This document shows, one piece after another, positions 24,925-35,594 of a stretch of 64,000 nt of DNA. A program made the translations under genes and the position numbers. Below the pieces are notes generated by a model. That model had not been told where the DNA came from. It saw only the letters and a list, made by a program, of their open reading frames with translations, and ran no database searches. Origin of the DNA: VAZQ01 sp963785745 (GTDB lineage: Bacteria > Pseudomonadota > Alphaproteobacteria > Rhizobiales > Xanthobacteraceae); NCBI GenBank assembly GCA_963785745.1, contig CAWAWR010000016.1, positions 186,001 to 250,000 of the forward strand. The letters run 5' to 3'. Numbering within the stretch: the first letter of the stretch is position 1; every line of letters begins with the position of its first letter.

Positions 24925-25551
24925 TTAACGGGCGGTACGCGCGCCTGCGATTGCTGCAAGCACAATGGCTTCCCCGGCGCGCAGAAGCTGGTCGAAGGTT
25001 AACCGTGCACGCCGTGCGCCGCGTGCCGGACGGACCTTGGGCACATGCACGAAGGCGGCGACCTTCGGGCCGTTCGGGCCCCCTGCCGCCTCCGCCGCGC
25101 GCCAGCACAGATAGTTGCAGAGATAACGCCCGGCGTCGTGGGAGAGGGCGGCCTTCACGCCCGCCGATCGCGCCGCCTTGAGCAGACGCTGCGCCGGCGC
25201 ACGCATCGCCCGTGTCGCCGGCGCGCCCGCTACGATTGTACCAGCGCGCGGCTTGCGCCCCGCGGCATCCGGAACCACACGGCTGATGGCGTTGCGCGCG
25301 CGGGTTTCGATACGGACATGACGGGTGCGTCCGGCGAGCCCGAACATCACCAGGACATCGGGCTTTGTCCGCGCCAGCAGCGCCGGCAGTTCATGGTCGA
25401 CTGCCTCATAGCTGGTGCGGAAAACGTGCGATGTGCGCCGCACGCCGCTGGATGCGAGGTGGCGGCTGCGGGCCAGTTTTTCCACCAGCCGTCCAGTCGG
25501 GTTGAAGGGTGCGCCCGGAAAAGGTCCAAATCCGGTGAGGAGGATGTTCAT
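24925..25551 (-). CDS. pcp: Pyroglutamyl-peptidase I (C15 family)
   Basis: 208 residues. 'MNILLTGFGPFPGAPFNPTG' is the N-terminal C15 signature. The triad is visible: Glu in 'RIETRARN', Cys in 'SHDAGRYLCNYLCW' and His in 'VAAFVHVPKV'. The enzyme removes N-terminal pyroglutamate from peptides in the cytoplasm. A longer frame reaches 25638, but its leader is not conserved, so ATG 25551 is used although no clear ribosome site is visible. It is divergent from the gene at 25737. Confidence 0.87.
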   Translation of the reverse strand: MNILLTGFGPFPGAPFNPTGRLVEKLARSRHLASSGVRRTSHVFRTSYEAVDHELPALLARTKPDVLVMFGLAGRTRHVRIETRARNAISRVVPDAAGRKPRAGTIVAGAPATRAMRAPAQRLLKAARSAGVKAALSHDAGRYLCNYLCWRAAEAAGGPNGPKVAAFVHVPKVRPARGARRARLTFDQLLRAGEAIVLAAIAGARTAR

Positions 25552-25736
25552 TGGGAGTGTCTTCGGCCTGCCAGTCGTAAACGCCACACAAGCTTTTTGC
25601 GTAAACCTCGGGAGAGGTTCTACGCGCATCGCAATCAAGGAACCGCCAACACTCGACCGCTATACCGCGCCGGCTTGGAAACGGCTGCGGTCTATCTAGT
25701 TCATCGCATCGGCGATTTCGCAAGCGGGGGCGCTTG

Positions 25737-26399
25737 ATGTTGCGGCAGGATCCGGAGCGCGAAGCCGTTGGCCGCAGCATTGCTGCGGTGCTGATGGCAT
25801 ACCAGATCAAGCGGACCGGCCAGGTTCACTTTGAAACCCTGCTCACCGAAATCGGCGCGCTTGCCGGATTTGCCGTGCAGATGTCGATCCGCAAATCGGT
25901 GATCGAGCGCAAACAGCTCGATCCGGACACGATCCTGGTCGCGGCCGCCACCAAGAACGACGAGGTTTACTACTTCAGCGATCTTCTGAACTTGATGCTG
26001 TTCGAGAACATGGAGCACCCCCCTTACAGCGTCTGGGCCTACGTCTCGGCCGCGGTGCCGCAGGAGCATCGGCTGTTGCTGCCGGACCTGTCCGAGATCG
26101 TCAGTTATGCCGCCCGTTCGATCGGCACGTCGCAATTCGGTGTGCCGCGGCTGCCGCCCGAACATATGCCGCACAAAATGCCGCGCGCCGCGCTCGAGGA
26201 GCATTGGCGATTCGTCCAGTCGGAATTCGAGGCATCCGGCCGCGATCCGTCGGAATGGCCCTACGACGTCGCCGCCGCCGCGCAGTGGCAAATGCTGACG
26301 GCCCGCGACGCGATCGACTTGCCGCTCGCGGCGCGTATCGTCATGGAAGCCGCCATCCCGATGTCAAAGGTCGATCCGCGCACGATCCTTGGAGCGTGA
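25737..26399 (+). CDS. Conserved protein of unknown function
   Basis: 220 residues, not recognised by name. It is soluble, without signal or membrane segment. Notable parts are 'VLMAYQIKRTGQVHFETLLT', 'IRKSVIERKQLDPDTILVAA', 'YYFSDLLNLMLFENMEHPPY' and 'DAIDLPLAARIVMEAAIPMS'. The mixed alpha/beta pattern and strong codon bias support a real gene. A G-rich sequence (GCGGGGGCG) precedes ATG 25737. It converges with the lipoprotein gene, the stops being 7 nt apart. Confidence 0.72.
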   Translation: MLRQDPEREAVGRSIAAVLMAYQIKRTGQVHFETLLTEIGALAGFAVQMSIRKSVIERKQLDPDTILVAAATKNDEVYYFSDLLNLMLFENMEHPPYSVWAYVSAAVPQEHRLLLPDLSEIVSYAARSIGTSQFGVPRLPPEHMPHKMPRAALEEHWRFVQSEFEASGRDPSEWPYDVAAAAQWQMLTARDAIDLPLAARIVMEAAIPMSKVDPRTILGA

Positions 26400-26405
26400 C
26401 CAAGC

Positions 26406-26972
26406 TCAACGCTTTCCCGGCCGCACCAGCACGGCGAGCTTGCCCTGTTCGGCTTCCTTGGCGGCCGTCGCCCGGGCGAACACGAACAGCTGCTCCGGCG
26501 TTTCGATCCGGCAGGGCGCGTCGCGGGTCTTGATGCAGAAGCGGTCGCGCGTGGCATCGTCGGCGTCGTTGGGATCGATAACCGTCAGAAAGTAGACCCC
26601 GTCCGCGAGCTTGCGCGCCAGCGCATAGAAATATGGACGGAGCGGGCGCTGCGCGCGCGCCTGCACGATCAGGTCGCGGCCCTCATAGGGGTGGACGGTG
26701 AAATCGCTGACTTCGACCGGCCGGCCGCGGGCGGCGTAGCGTTTGCCGGTCCATTGGAATTGATAGGTCCGGGGATTGCGGTTGCCGCCCTCCTGCACGT
26801 CGAAGAGATGGAGCTGCCCGCCGTCACCCAGAATCCCTTTGGCGTCGCTCAAGATGGGCTCGGTGGAGCTGACGCATGCCCCGGCGGCAAGGCAAAGGAG
26901 CGCCGCCAGCAGTGGGGCGAGGAGCTTTCCAAGGTGATTTTTGATCGTTTTTCCAAGAAGTTTCAGGTGCAT
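26406..26972 (-). CDS. Lipoprotein of unknown function
   Basis: 188 residues. The signal peptide ends in the lipobox LAAGAC (Cys at about residue 33), so the mature protein should be lipid-anchored. The mature part starts 'CVSSTEPILSDAKGILGDGG', and near the end has 'FCIKTRDAPCRIETPEQLFV'. The layout resembles the lipoprotein at 29369-29884 (CxxSxEP, GxGG, then a Cys followed by a Leu-Phe helix), so the two look like paralogues that flank the SGNH hydrolase. Function unknown. Confidence 0.75.
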   Translation of the reverse strand: MHLKLLGKTIKNHLGKLLAPLLAALLCLAAGACVSSTEPILSDAKGILGDGGQLHLFDVQEGGNRNPRTYQFQWTGKRYAARGRPVEVSDFTVHPYEGRDLIVQARAQRPLRPYFYALARKLADGVYFLTVIDPNDADDATRDRFCIKTRDAPCRIETPEQLFVFARATAAKEAEQGKLAVLVRPGKR

Positions 26973-27084
26973 GAGCCGTCTGATCGGATTTTTCTGGCGG
27001 CATCATGTCCGGCTTTGAACTTTCCGGGTGTGCTGCCCGACCAATTATGTATCATGCCTCCCGGTGGGGGCGGCGGAGGGACTC

Positions 27085-29247
27085 ATGGGTCGGCATTCGC
27101 TGGCGGCGGCCGTTTTGGCCGTCTCCATCCTCGCTATCTTTGGTAACACCTCAATCCAAGCTCAAGATTTGCAGTGGCAGGTCGAGAACCCGTTCCGGTT
27201 CTTCAAGAGCACGCGCTCGTTCGCCTTGCACGAGGCCGCCTACAACGCGGCCCGCGGCAAAGGCGAGGTGCCACGCGATGTGGTCTGGCGCACCGAACGC
27301 CGGCTCAACGATCCCGATTGCCGGGATTCCTCGTCGCCCGACCGTTGCGCCGCGACGGCGGGCAAGCGCTATCAGCAGAGCCGGCTCGGCTGGGCCGCGC
27401 AGACGCTGAGCGACACCTGCTACGACCGCAATTCGCGGCCGCGCCGCTACAGCGCCCAGTGCGAACGTACTTACTCCTGGGGGAGGGCGCGCGAGGACTA
27501 CGTGCTGCCCGAAGCGCACACCGTCACGATCTGGGTTCCGGCTGAAAAGCTCGAAGGCGTGACCGGCGACTGCAACTGGTCGTGGCGTCCGCGCCGTGAC
27601 GGCGGCAAGGTCGAATCCAAGAAGCAGGCTTGTGCCAACAAGCTCACCATCGCCCGCGTTCCCTATTCGCGCGATGCTGCGACATCCGGCGTCTCGGTTG
27701 CGGTCACGCTGCCCGACGGCAGCCAGCTCGCCGAACGCAACGTCGTGGTGGAAGATGTCTTCATCGTCGCCCTCGGCAATTCCTTTGCCTCCGGCGAAAG
27801 CAATCCCGACCGGCCGGTTCAGTTCAGCCCGTCACGGGAAATGGTCTACGACCCGACCTTGCTGCAAGACGAGGTCGCGACGGGACCGCAGCCTGAAATC
27901 CCGCAGGTGAAGGGATTCGGGCTGTCGTCGAGCGATCCGCAGACGAACCCCAAGGTTCTGCCGCGCCGGCTCATGGAAGATGAACTCGCTGAGCGTTTCC
28001 TGCGGCTGTCGTCGCCGGAATTCCGTACCGCCTTCGATCGGGCGCAAGCGCAGTGGCTGAGTAATGACTGCCACCGCTCGCAATACGGCTATCCGATCCG
28101 CGTCGGCCTCCAGCTCGCGCTGGAGAACCGCCACCGCTCGGTCACGCTCGCGACCTTCACCTGCTCCGGGGCCGAGGTCGCGCATGGCCTCTTCCTTGAG
28201 ATGGATCCGCGCCAGGGCTTCAGCGAGCCGAACGGCAAGAAGGTCCGCGCGCAGCTCGATCAGCTCACCGATCTCCTGTGCCGCGGCACTCAGCGGCAGC
28301 AAGCGGCCTATACGCTGCCGATGTACGCCACCGGCAGCACGTCGGTTGCGCCGCAGCGGGTCAACATGAACTGGTGCCCGCCCAATCAGCGCAAGCGGCC
28401 GATCGACCTGGTGTTGATGTCGATCGGCGGCAACGACGTCGGGTTCGGCGGTCTCGTCGCCTATTCCATGACGGAAAGCGCCGGCGACTTCGCGCCGATC
28501 GCGGCCTGGGTCGGCTCCTCGATCCGCTTCAGCCCGCAGGTCTCGCGCGTTTATCTGAACGTGCTCGACGAACGCATGAAGGCGCTCAAGGACGCGCTGC
28601 ATCAGGGCTTCGGCATCGAGCCGACGCGCGTGCTGCAGACCACCTACGAGCCGATCCAGTATGACGAGACTGGCGCGCTCTGCGGCGCCCAGCCGACGCT
28701 CGGGCTCGACGTGCATCCGGGCCTGCAACTGCATCGCGGACGCCTGAAGGAGACCGCCGACTTCCTCGACGAGTTCCTCGGGCGGCTCGAATGCATCGCC
28801 GGCAAGGGCCGCAATTGTCCCGCCAACCTGGCGACCGGCGCGTCCGGTACCGGCTTCAAGCTGATCACCGATCACATCCCCGAGTTCACGCGGCGGGGGA
28901 TATGCGCGCGCGATCCGAAGCGCGCGCTTGCGGACGGCGTCAACATGCGCGTTCCGCGCCGTCCGCCCGGGGCCGATGCGTTCCGGCCGTATTCGCCGGC
29001 CGCGACGCTGCCCTATGCGCGCCACTGGCGGCTGTTCCGCACGCCCAACGACGCGTTCCTGACCGCGCATACGCATCGCGAAGGTGTGTCGGCGTTCGAC
29101 ATCCTGCAGCCGGCCTATTCAGGCCTCTACAGCGGCGCGATCCATCCGACTGCGGAAGCGCATGCGATCGTCGCGGATTATGTCGTGCGCCACGCGCGCG
29201 GCATCGTCGACAAGCCGACGGCAGCACGAGCGGCCGCGGCGCAGTGA
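27085..29247 (+). CDS. Large secreted SGNH/GDSL-type hydrolase
   Basis: 720 residues from ATG 27085, which has GGAGGG 6 nt upstream. A signal peptide (1-26) is followed by a Cys-rich N-terminal beta region of about 200 residues. An SGNH-like core starts at 'FIVALGNSFASGESNPDRP' (block I, Ser233), with 'LMSIGGNDVGFGG' (block III, Asn450) and 'SGAIHPTAEAHAIVADYV' (block V, His687). Block I has GNS instead of GDS, and the residue three before His687 is Gly rather than Asp, so a Ser-His dyad or a changed active site is likely. It is predicted to be a periplasmic or secreted esterase or acyl-hydrolase; the substrate is unknown. Two paralogous lipoprotein genes lie on either side on the opposite strand. 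Confidence 0.8.
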   Translation: MGRHSLAAAVLAVSILAIFGNTSIQAQDLQWQVENPFRFFKSTRSFALHEAAYNAARGKGEVPRDVVWRTERRLNDPDCRDSSSPDRCAATAGKRYQQSRLGWAAQTLSDTCYDRNSRPRRYSAQCERTYSWGRAREDYVLPEAHTVTIWVPAEKLEGVTGDCNWSWRPRRDGGKVESKKQACANKLTIARVPYSRDAATSGVSVAVTLPDGSQLAERNVVVEDVFIVALGNSFASGESNPDRPVQFSPSREMVYDPTLLQDEVATGPQPEIPQVKGFGLSSSDPQTNPKVLPRRLMEDELAERFLRLSSPEFRTAFDRAQAQWLSNDCHRSQYGYPIRVGLQLALENRHRSVTLATFTCSGAEVAHGLFLEMDPRQGFSEPNGKKVRAQLDQLTDLLCRGTQRQQAAYTLPMYATGSTSVAPQRVNMNWCPPNQRKRPIDLVLMSIGGNDVGFGGLVAYSMTESAGDFAPIAAWVGSSIRFSPQVSRVYLNVLDERMKALKDALHQGFGIEPTRVLQTTYEPIQYDETGALCGAQPTLGLDVHPGLQLHRGRLKETADFLDEFLGRLECIAGKGRNCPANLATGASGTGFKLITDHIPEFTRRGICARDPKRALADGVNMRVPRRPPGADAFRPYSPAATLPYARHWRLFRTPNDAFLTAHTHREGVSAFDILQPAYSGLYSGAIHPTAEAHAIVADYVVRHARGIVDKPTAARAAAAQ

Positions 29248-29282
29248 TCGTCGCGTAGCTTTCGACGATTGCAATGACCTGT

Positions 29283-29368
29283 GTCATGCCCCGCGACCCG
29301 CCTACGCTCGGTTCGAGCTATGGCGGGTTCGAGTCCGCCGAAGCGCGAACGCGGAAAGCGGGGCATGA
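29283..29368. repeat. ATGCCCCGC-type intergenic palindrome (copy R5)
   Basis: Perfect 11-bp outer arms TCATGCCCCGC and GCGGGGCATGA enclose about 64 nt that contain an inner ACCCGCC/GGCGGGT pair. It ends directly at the stop codon of the following lipoprotein gene. The outer-arm core recurs in the hairpin at 50647-50665. Confidence 0.65.
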
Positions 29369-29884
29369 TCATTCCGGGACCAGCTTGGTGGTTGCTTCGC
29401 CCTGGGTCAGCGCCGTGAACAGCTTGGCGGGATCGCTCACCTTGTCGATCGAGCATTCCCATTTGTCGCGAAAGACGACGCCGTTGGCCGACAGCACGGC
29501 CGGATCCTGTTTGTCGCATTGCGGGACGTGAAGGAATACCTCTTTGCCCTTCCGGACCAGGAACAGATAGCCGTAGGCGTGCGAGTTGTTATCGCCCGGC
29601 TTGGCCTGGCCGACGATAATGCCGTTACCGATGTCATGGAATGAGATCAGGATGCCCGACTTCTCGCCGATGAATTCATAGCCGTCGGGCGTCTGCTTCA
29701 CCGTGATTGCCCGTTGCTTGCGGAATTTGCCTTTTCCGACACTCTCGGACACGACGTAGCGCCCGCCGGTCCCGAAGGCGGCGACCGCCGACGAGGTGGG
29801 AAACTTCGGCTCTACCGAGGTGAAGCAGGCGGACAGCAGCACACTCAGCGCGGCGACGACCAGTAGCGGAATGGACTTGCGCAT
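29369..29884 (-). CDS. Lipoprotein of unknown function
   Basis: 171 residues. A signal peptide with lipobox LLSAC (Cys at residue 20) is followed by 'CFTSVEPKFPTSSAVAAFGT', a beta-rich middle ('ILISFHDIGNGIIVGQAKPG'), and the end 'WECSIDKVSDPAKLFTALT'. It is similar in plan to the lipoprotein at 26406-26972. It should be anchored to the inner or outer membrane. Function unknown; co-location with the SGNH hydrolase and the DUF3298 gene hints at an envelope role. Confidence 0.78.
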   Translation of the reverse strand: MRKSIPLLVVAALSVLLSACFTSVEPKFPTSSAVAAFGTGGRYVVSESVGKGKFRKQRAITVKQTPDGYEFIGEKSGILISFHDIGNGIIVGQAKPGDNNSHAYGYLFLVRKGKEVFLHVPQCDKQDPAVLSANGVVFRDKWECSIDKVSDPAKLFTALTQGEATTKLVPE

Positions 29885-29932
29885 GTTCGCACCGTCCCCG
29901 TGATCGGCTTGCCGAACGGCAAGCCATGCCGA

Positions 29933-30757
29933 TCAATTCACCGGAATATTGTCGCTTTCGGGACGCTGCCCACCGAACAGCGCCGCGCCTTGCGGCGACA
30001 GCAGCGCCTGAAACGCGGTCCACGGCACGAACACGGTGTAGGGACCTTCCGCATAAGCGCCGACCGCATAAGGCGAATAGTGGAAGGTGAGACCGGAGCT
30101 CTTGCCGGCTTCGGTCGAGGGCGCCAGCGAGATCGGGCCGATCTTGAGCAGCGACGGCTGGATGCCGTCGGTGATGAACTGGTCAAGTGTGGCGAGCCGT
30201 TCCGGCGTGAGCTTCTCCTTCGGAACGTCGACATTGATGGCGTCGCGGGAGAGCTTCTCGGCCGCGACCGCGACCCGCGCGAGCTGTGCCAGCGTTTTGA
30301 GCGTCGGCCCGTTGTCGGCGGTCTCGCGGAAGATCGGCCGGATGTTCGTGCGCCGGCGCCCTTCGCTGTCCCAGAGAATGGTGTTGAGATACGAATTGGG
30401 ATGGGCGCCGCCGGTGTAGGTGCCGTCGTCGCGCAAGACGCTGACATAGCGTCCGACCACGGATCGCAGGTCGTAGGAACGTTCGAACGTCCAGCGCCGG
30501 CCCCCACGGAAGAATGTCGGCTCGTCCCGCCGCGCCTTCGCCGCTTCAACGCGGTTGCGTTCGGCCCATTGCTTACCTTCGGTGAGGCTGTCCTCGTAAA
30601 GCCCGGGAAATTTTCGCAGCGCCGGGTCGACCGTCACGGTGGTCACGACCGCCTTGATGCTGATCGAGATCTGCGGCTTAGTCTTGGTTTCGGCATGGAC
30701 GAAGGCCGGGCCGGCCACCACAAGGATCGCAGCGAGCACGCCATATCGTAGGTTCAT
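29933..30757 (-). CDS. Exported DUF4163/DUF3298 protein (PdaC/RsiV-like)
   Basis: 274 residues. A signal peptide ends near Val-His-Ala-Glu. A beta-rich DUF4163-like N-terminal part has 'LRSVVGRYVSVLRDDGTYTG' and 'GAHPNSYLNTILWDSEG'. The C-terminal DUF3298 part ends with 'FHYSPYAVGAYAEGPYTVFV'. This two-domain plan is found in the extracytoplasmic parts of RsiV and PdaC and in many proteobacterial periplasmic proteins; no catalytic domain is attached here. AGGAGTGACA before ATG 30757 fixes the start. It lies 14 nt downstream of the mutase stop, so it is probably the last gene of that operon. Confidence 0.85.
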   Translation of the reverse strand: MNLRYGVLAAILVVAGPAFVHAETKTKPQISISIKAVVTTVTVDPALRKFPGLYEDSLTEGKQWAERNRVEAAKARRDEPTFFRGGRRWTFERSYDLRSVVGRYVSVLRDDGTYTGGAHPNSYLNTILWDSEGRRRTNIRPIFRETADNGPTLKTLAQLARVAVAAEKLSRDAINVDVPKEKLTPERLATLDQFITDGIQPSLLKIGPISLAPSTEAGKSSGLTFHYSPYAVGAYAEGPYTVFVPWTAFQALLSPQGAALFGGQRPESDNIPVN

Positions 30758-30770
30758 TGTCACTCCTGGT

Positions 30771-32927
<2,157 letters not shown>

Positions 32928-33059
32928 GCTGCTCACGCGTTCGCCGCGTTACATTGCTGATTTGTCATCATATCAGGTGTGGTTGAACGGGTCGTTGCCT
33001 AGGCAATGCCGCTTTTGCCGGGCATCGGCAAGGTCCCGCCGCCCTCCTGAGTTTCCTGC

Positions 33060-33959
33060 TTGCTTCAACGCCCACCCCACCGACCTGAACCCAGCGCGGC
33101 TGCCATCTGGGCGCCGCTCGCCCGGTTCATCGCCGTCGAGGAGCGCATCGGCGACTGGGCGAGCCGCGGCGGCAGGGCGAGGGCGTTTGCGTATGAGTTC
33201 GTGCGCTTCGGGATCAAGCAGGCCTGGGCCTGCCTGTTCGGCGGCGCGATGGTGGCGCTGATCGTCGGGACCTATCTCTGGTATCCGCGCGGCGCGGCGC
33301 TGGGCCGCTACGACTTCATGTTCCTCGCTGCGCTCGCGATCCAGGTCGCGATGCTGAGCTTCAAGCTGGAGACCTGGGAAGAGGCGAAGGTCATCCTCGT
33401 CTATCATGTCGTCGGCACGATCATGGAAGTGTTCAAGACCGAGGTGGGCTCGTGGATCTATCCCGAGGCCAGCATCTTCCGCATCGGCGGCGTTCCGCTG
33501 TTTTCCGGATTCATGTATGCCGCGATCGGAAGTTACATCGCGCGCTGCTGGCGTCTGTTCGATTTTCGCTTTCTGCACCATCCGCCGCTGTGGGCGGTGT
33601 ATCTGCTCGCCCTCGCGATCTACGTGAACTTCTTCACCCACCACTACATGTTCGACATCCGCTACCTGTTGTTCGCCGCGGCGGCGCTGATCTTCGGCCG
33701 CACGTGGATCTACTACAAGGTCTGGCATGTGCACCGCCGCATGCCGCTGCTGCTCGGGCTTGGCCTGGTCTCGCTGTTCATCTGGATCGCCGAAAATCTC
33801 GGCACCGTCACCAGGACCTGGCTCTATCCGCACCAGGTATTCGGCTGGTCGGCGGTCTCGTTCGGTAAACTTGGATCGTGGTTCCTGCTGCTGATCATCA
33901 GCTACGCCTTGGTCGCGGCAATCAACCGTCCGGTCGCGATCAAGCCGGGCGAGCCTTGA
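33060..33959 (+). CDS. DUF817 integral membrane protein
   Basis: 299 residues with seven or eight membrane segments. Family marks are 'YEFVRFGIKQAWACLFGGAM', 'LVYHVVGTIMEVFKTEVGSW' and 'YPEASIFRIGGVPLFSGFMY', followed by 'YVNFFTHHYMFDIRYLLFAA'. Conserved Glu and His within helices suggest a membrane enzyme, but the function is unknown. No ATG precedes the conserved part, so TTG 33060 is the likely start. The 3' end overlaps the convergent gene by 20 nt. Confidence 0.88.
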   Translation: MLQRPPHRPEPSAAAIWAPLARFIAVEERIGDWASRGGRARAFAYEFVRFGIKQAWACLFGGAMVALIVGTYLWYPRGAALGRYDFMFLAALAIQVAMLSFKLETWEEAKVILVYHVVGTIMEVFKTEVGSWIYPEASIFRIGGVPLFSGFMYAAIGSYIARCWRLFDFRFLHHPPLWAVYLLALAIYVNFFTHHYMFDIRYLLFAAAALIFGRTWIYYKVWHVHRRMPLLLGLGLVSLFIWIAENLGTVTRTWLYPHQVFGWSAVSFGKLGSWFLLLIISYALVAAINRPVAIKPGEP

Positions 33960-34338
33960 TCTCGGCAAGACGCCGCTCGCGTTCGGTAATCATCGTTTCA
34001 ATGGCCTCTGCCTCGCTCTTCGGACCGATGTTGAACATGCGACCCCAAGGCCATCCCGGGGGAATCGAGACCGCATCGATCCAGCGATGCTCCTTGTCGC
34101 GTGTCAGATAGAGGCCACCGCCAATCAATAAAAAAATCCCGCTGATGACAACGGCGGCGAGCGGATCATAGACGAGCCCGGAGCCGACAAGCGCCAACAG
34201 TCCCAACAGAATGGTCACTGCAAGGCCGATGACGTACCACTTCGTTATCTTGGCCCAGCGCTGGAAGGTCGCATAGCGCGAACGCAGAATATCGAGCTCG
34301 TGCTCGATCCTGGTGATCTCGTCCGGGGCGGAACTCAT
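33940..34338 (-). CDS. Small membrane protein of unknown function
   Basis: 132 residues. An N-terminal amphipathic helix (residues 3-27) is followed by two membrane segments (about 33-53 and 60-80) and a charged tail with 'SEAEAIETMITERERRLAEI', probably a short coiled coil. The first helix, 'EITRIEHELDILRSRYATFQ', could also be a coiled coil. No family is recognised. It lies between the DUF817 gene (tail-to-tail overlap) and the Rieske oxygenase gene (divergent, 63 nt apart). Confidence 0.65.
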   Translation of the reverse strand: MSSAPDEITRIEHELDILRSRYATFQRWAKITKWYVIGLAVTILLGLLALVGSGLVYDPLAAVVISGIFLLIGGGLYLTRDKEHRWIDAVSIPPGWPWGRMFNIGPKSEAEAIETMITERERRLAEIKARPA

Positions 34339-34401
34339 GATTATGTAGTATAGTCCCGGAGTTCCTTGATTTCACGTCATCGGCCGGCCGATGGAACACG
34401 A

Positions 34402-35592
34402 ATGATGAACGAAACCTTGCCGCCCAACAAGCAATTCGCCGCCGCCAATGCGGACCCGGATGAATTCGTCAGCCTGCCGGGCTGGCTCTATCACGACGAG
34501 GAATTCTTCGCGCACGAGGCCGAGCGCGTGTTCCGGCCGTCGTGGCAGGTCGTGTGTCATCTGAACGATATTCCCAATCCGGGCGACTATCACACCTTCG
34601 ATTTCCTCAACGAGGCGATCATCGTCATCCGCGGCGACGACGGCGTCGTGCGCGCGTTCCACAATGTGTGCCGGCATCGCGCCTCGCGGCTGGTCGACGG
34701 CCCGTCCGGCCACTGCGCGATGCGGCTGAACTGCCGCTATCACGCCTGGAGCTACGATCTGCGCGGCCGCCTCGTGGGCATCCCGTTCCGCGACACGTTC
34801 GTCGGTCTCAATCCGGCGGAGCACGGCCTCAAGCCGGTGCAGCGCGAGATCTATCACGGCTTCATCTTCGTCCGTCTGGCCGGCAACGGGCCGGCGGTCG
34901 CCGAGATGATGGCACCCTATGAAAGCGAGATCGCCGCCTACCGGATGGAAGAGATGGTGCCGCTCGGCCGCGTTACGCTGCGCCCGCGCGCGGTGAACTG
35001 GAAGAACATCGCCGACAACTATTCCAACTCGCTGCACATCAATGTCGCGCATCCGGGCCTGACGCGGCTGTTCGGTAAGGGCTACGGCATCGAGGCGCGC
35101 GACTGGGTCGACAAGATGTGGGGCTATCTGCGCGAGCAGCCGTCGTCCAACCGCTCGGAGCGCATGTATCAGCAGGTTCTGCCGAAGGTGCCGCACTTGG
35201 CGAGCGATCGGCAGCGGCTGTGGGTTTATTTCAAGCTCTGGCCCAATGTCGCGTTCGACATCTATCCCGATCAGGTCGATTTCATGCAGTTCCTGCCGCT
35301 GACGGCGACCACGACCATGATCCGCGAGATCGCCTATGTGCACCCGGATTCACGGCGCGAGATGAAAGCGGCGCGCTATCTCAACTGGCGCATCAACCGG
35401 CAGGTCAACAAGGAAGACACCGCGCTGATCAACAGCGTGCAGCAGGGCATGACGTCGTCGAGCTACGACGTCGGCCCGCTCGGCTCCACCGAAGTCTGCC
35501 TGCGCAGCTTCGCCCGCAAATACCGCGCCTTGATGCCGGTCGTGCGCAACCGGCAGCCGCCGGCGCCGGGCTGGAGCAGGCGTCCGGCTTAA
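34402..35592 (+). CDS. Rieske-type aromatic ring-hydroxylating oxygenase, alpha subunit
   Basis: 396 residues. The Rieske [2Fe-2S] ligands are Cys/His in 'NVCRHRASR' and 'LNCRYHAWSYD' (C-x-H ... C-x2-H). The catalytic Fe(II) site is in 'NIADNYSNSLHINVAHPG', with an Asp that bridges the two centres and two His ligands. Such enzymes hydroxylate or demethylate aromatic and quaternary amine substrates using electrons from a reductase; no reductase, ferredoxin or beta subunit is adjacent. It starts at ATG 34402 or 34405. Its stop is only 2 nt from that of the convergent amidohydrolase. Confidence 0.93.
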   Translation: MMNETLPPNKQFAAANADPDEFVSLPGWLYHDEEFFAHEAERVFRPSWQVVCHLNDIPNPGDYHTFDFLNEAIIVIRGDDGVVRAFHNVCRHRASRLVDGPSGHCAMRLNCRYHAWSYDLRGRLVGIPFRDTFVGLNPAEHGLKPVQREIYHGFIFVRLAGNGPAVAEMMAPYESEIAAYRMEEMVPLGRVTLRPRAVNWKNIADNYSNSLHINVAHPGLTRLFGKGYGIEARDWVDKMWGYLREQPSSNRSERMYQQVLPKVPHLASDRQRLWVYFKLWPNVAFDIYPDQVDFMQFLPLTATTTMIREIAYVHPDSRREMKAARYLNWRINRQVNKEDTALINSVQQGMTSSSYDVGPLGSTEVCLRSFARKYRALMPVVRNRQPPAPGWSRRPA

Positions 35593-35594
35593 GC

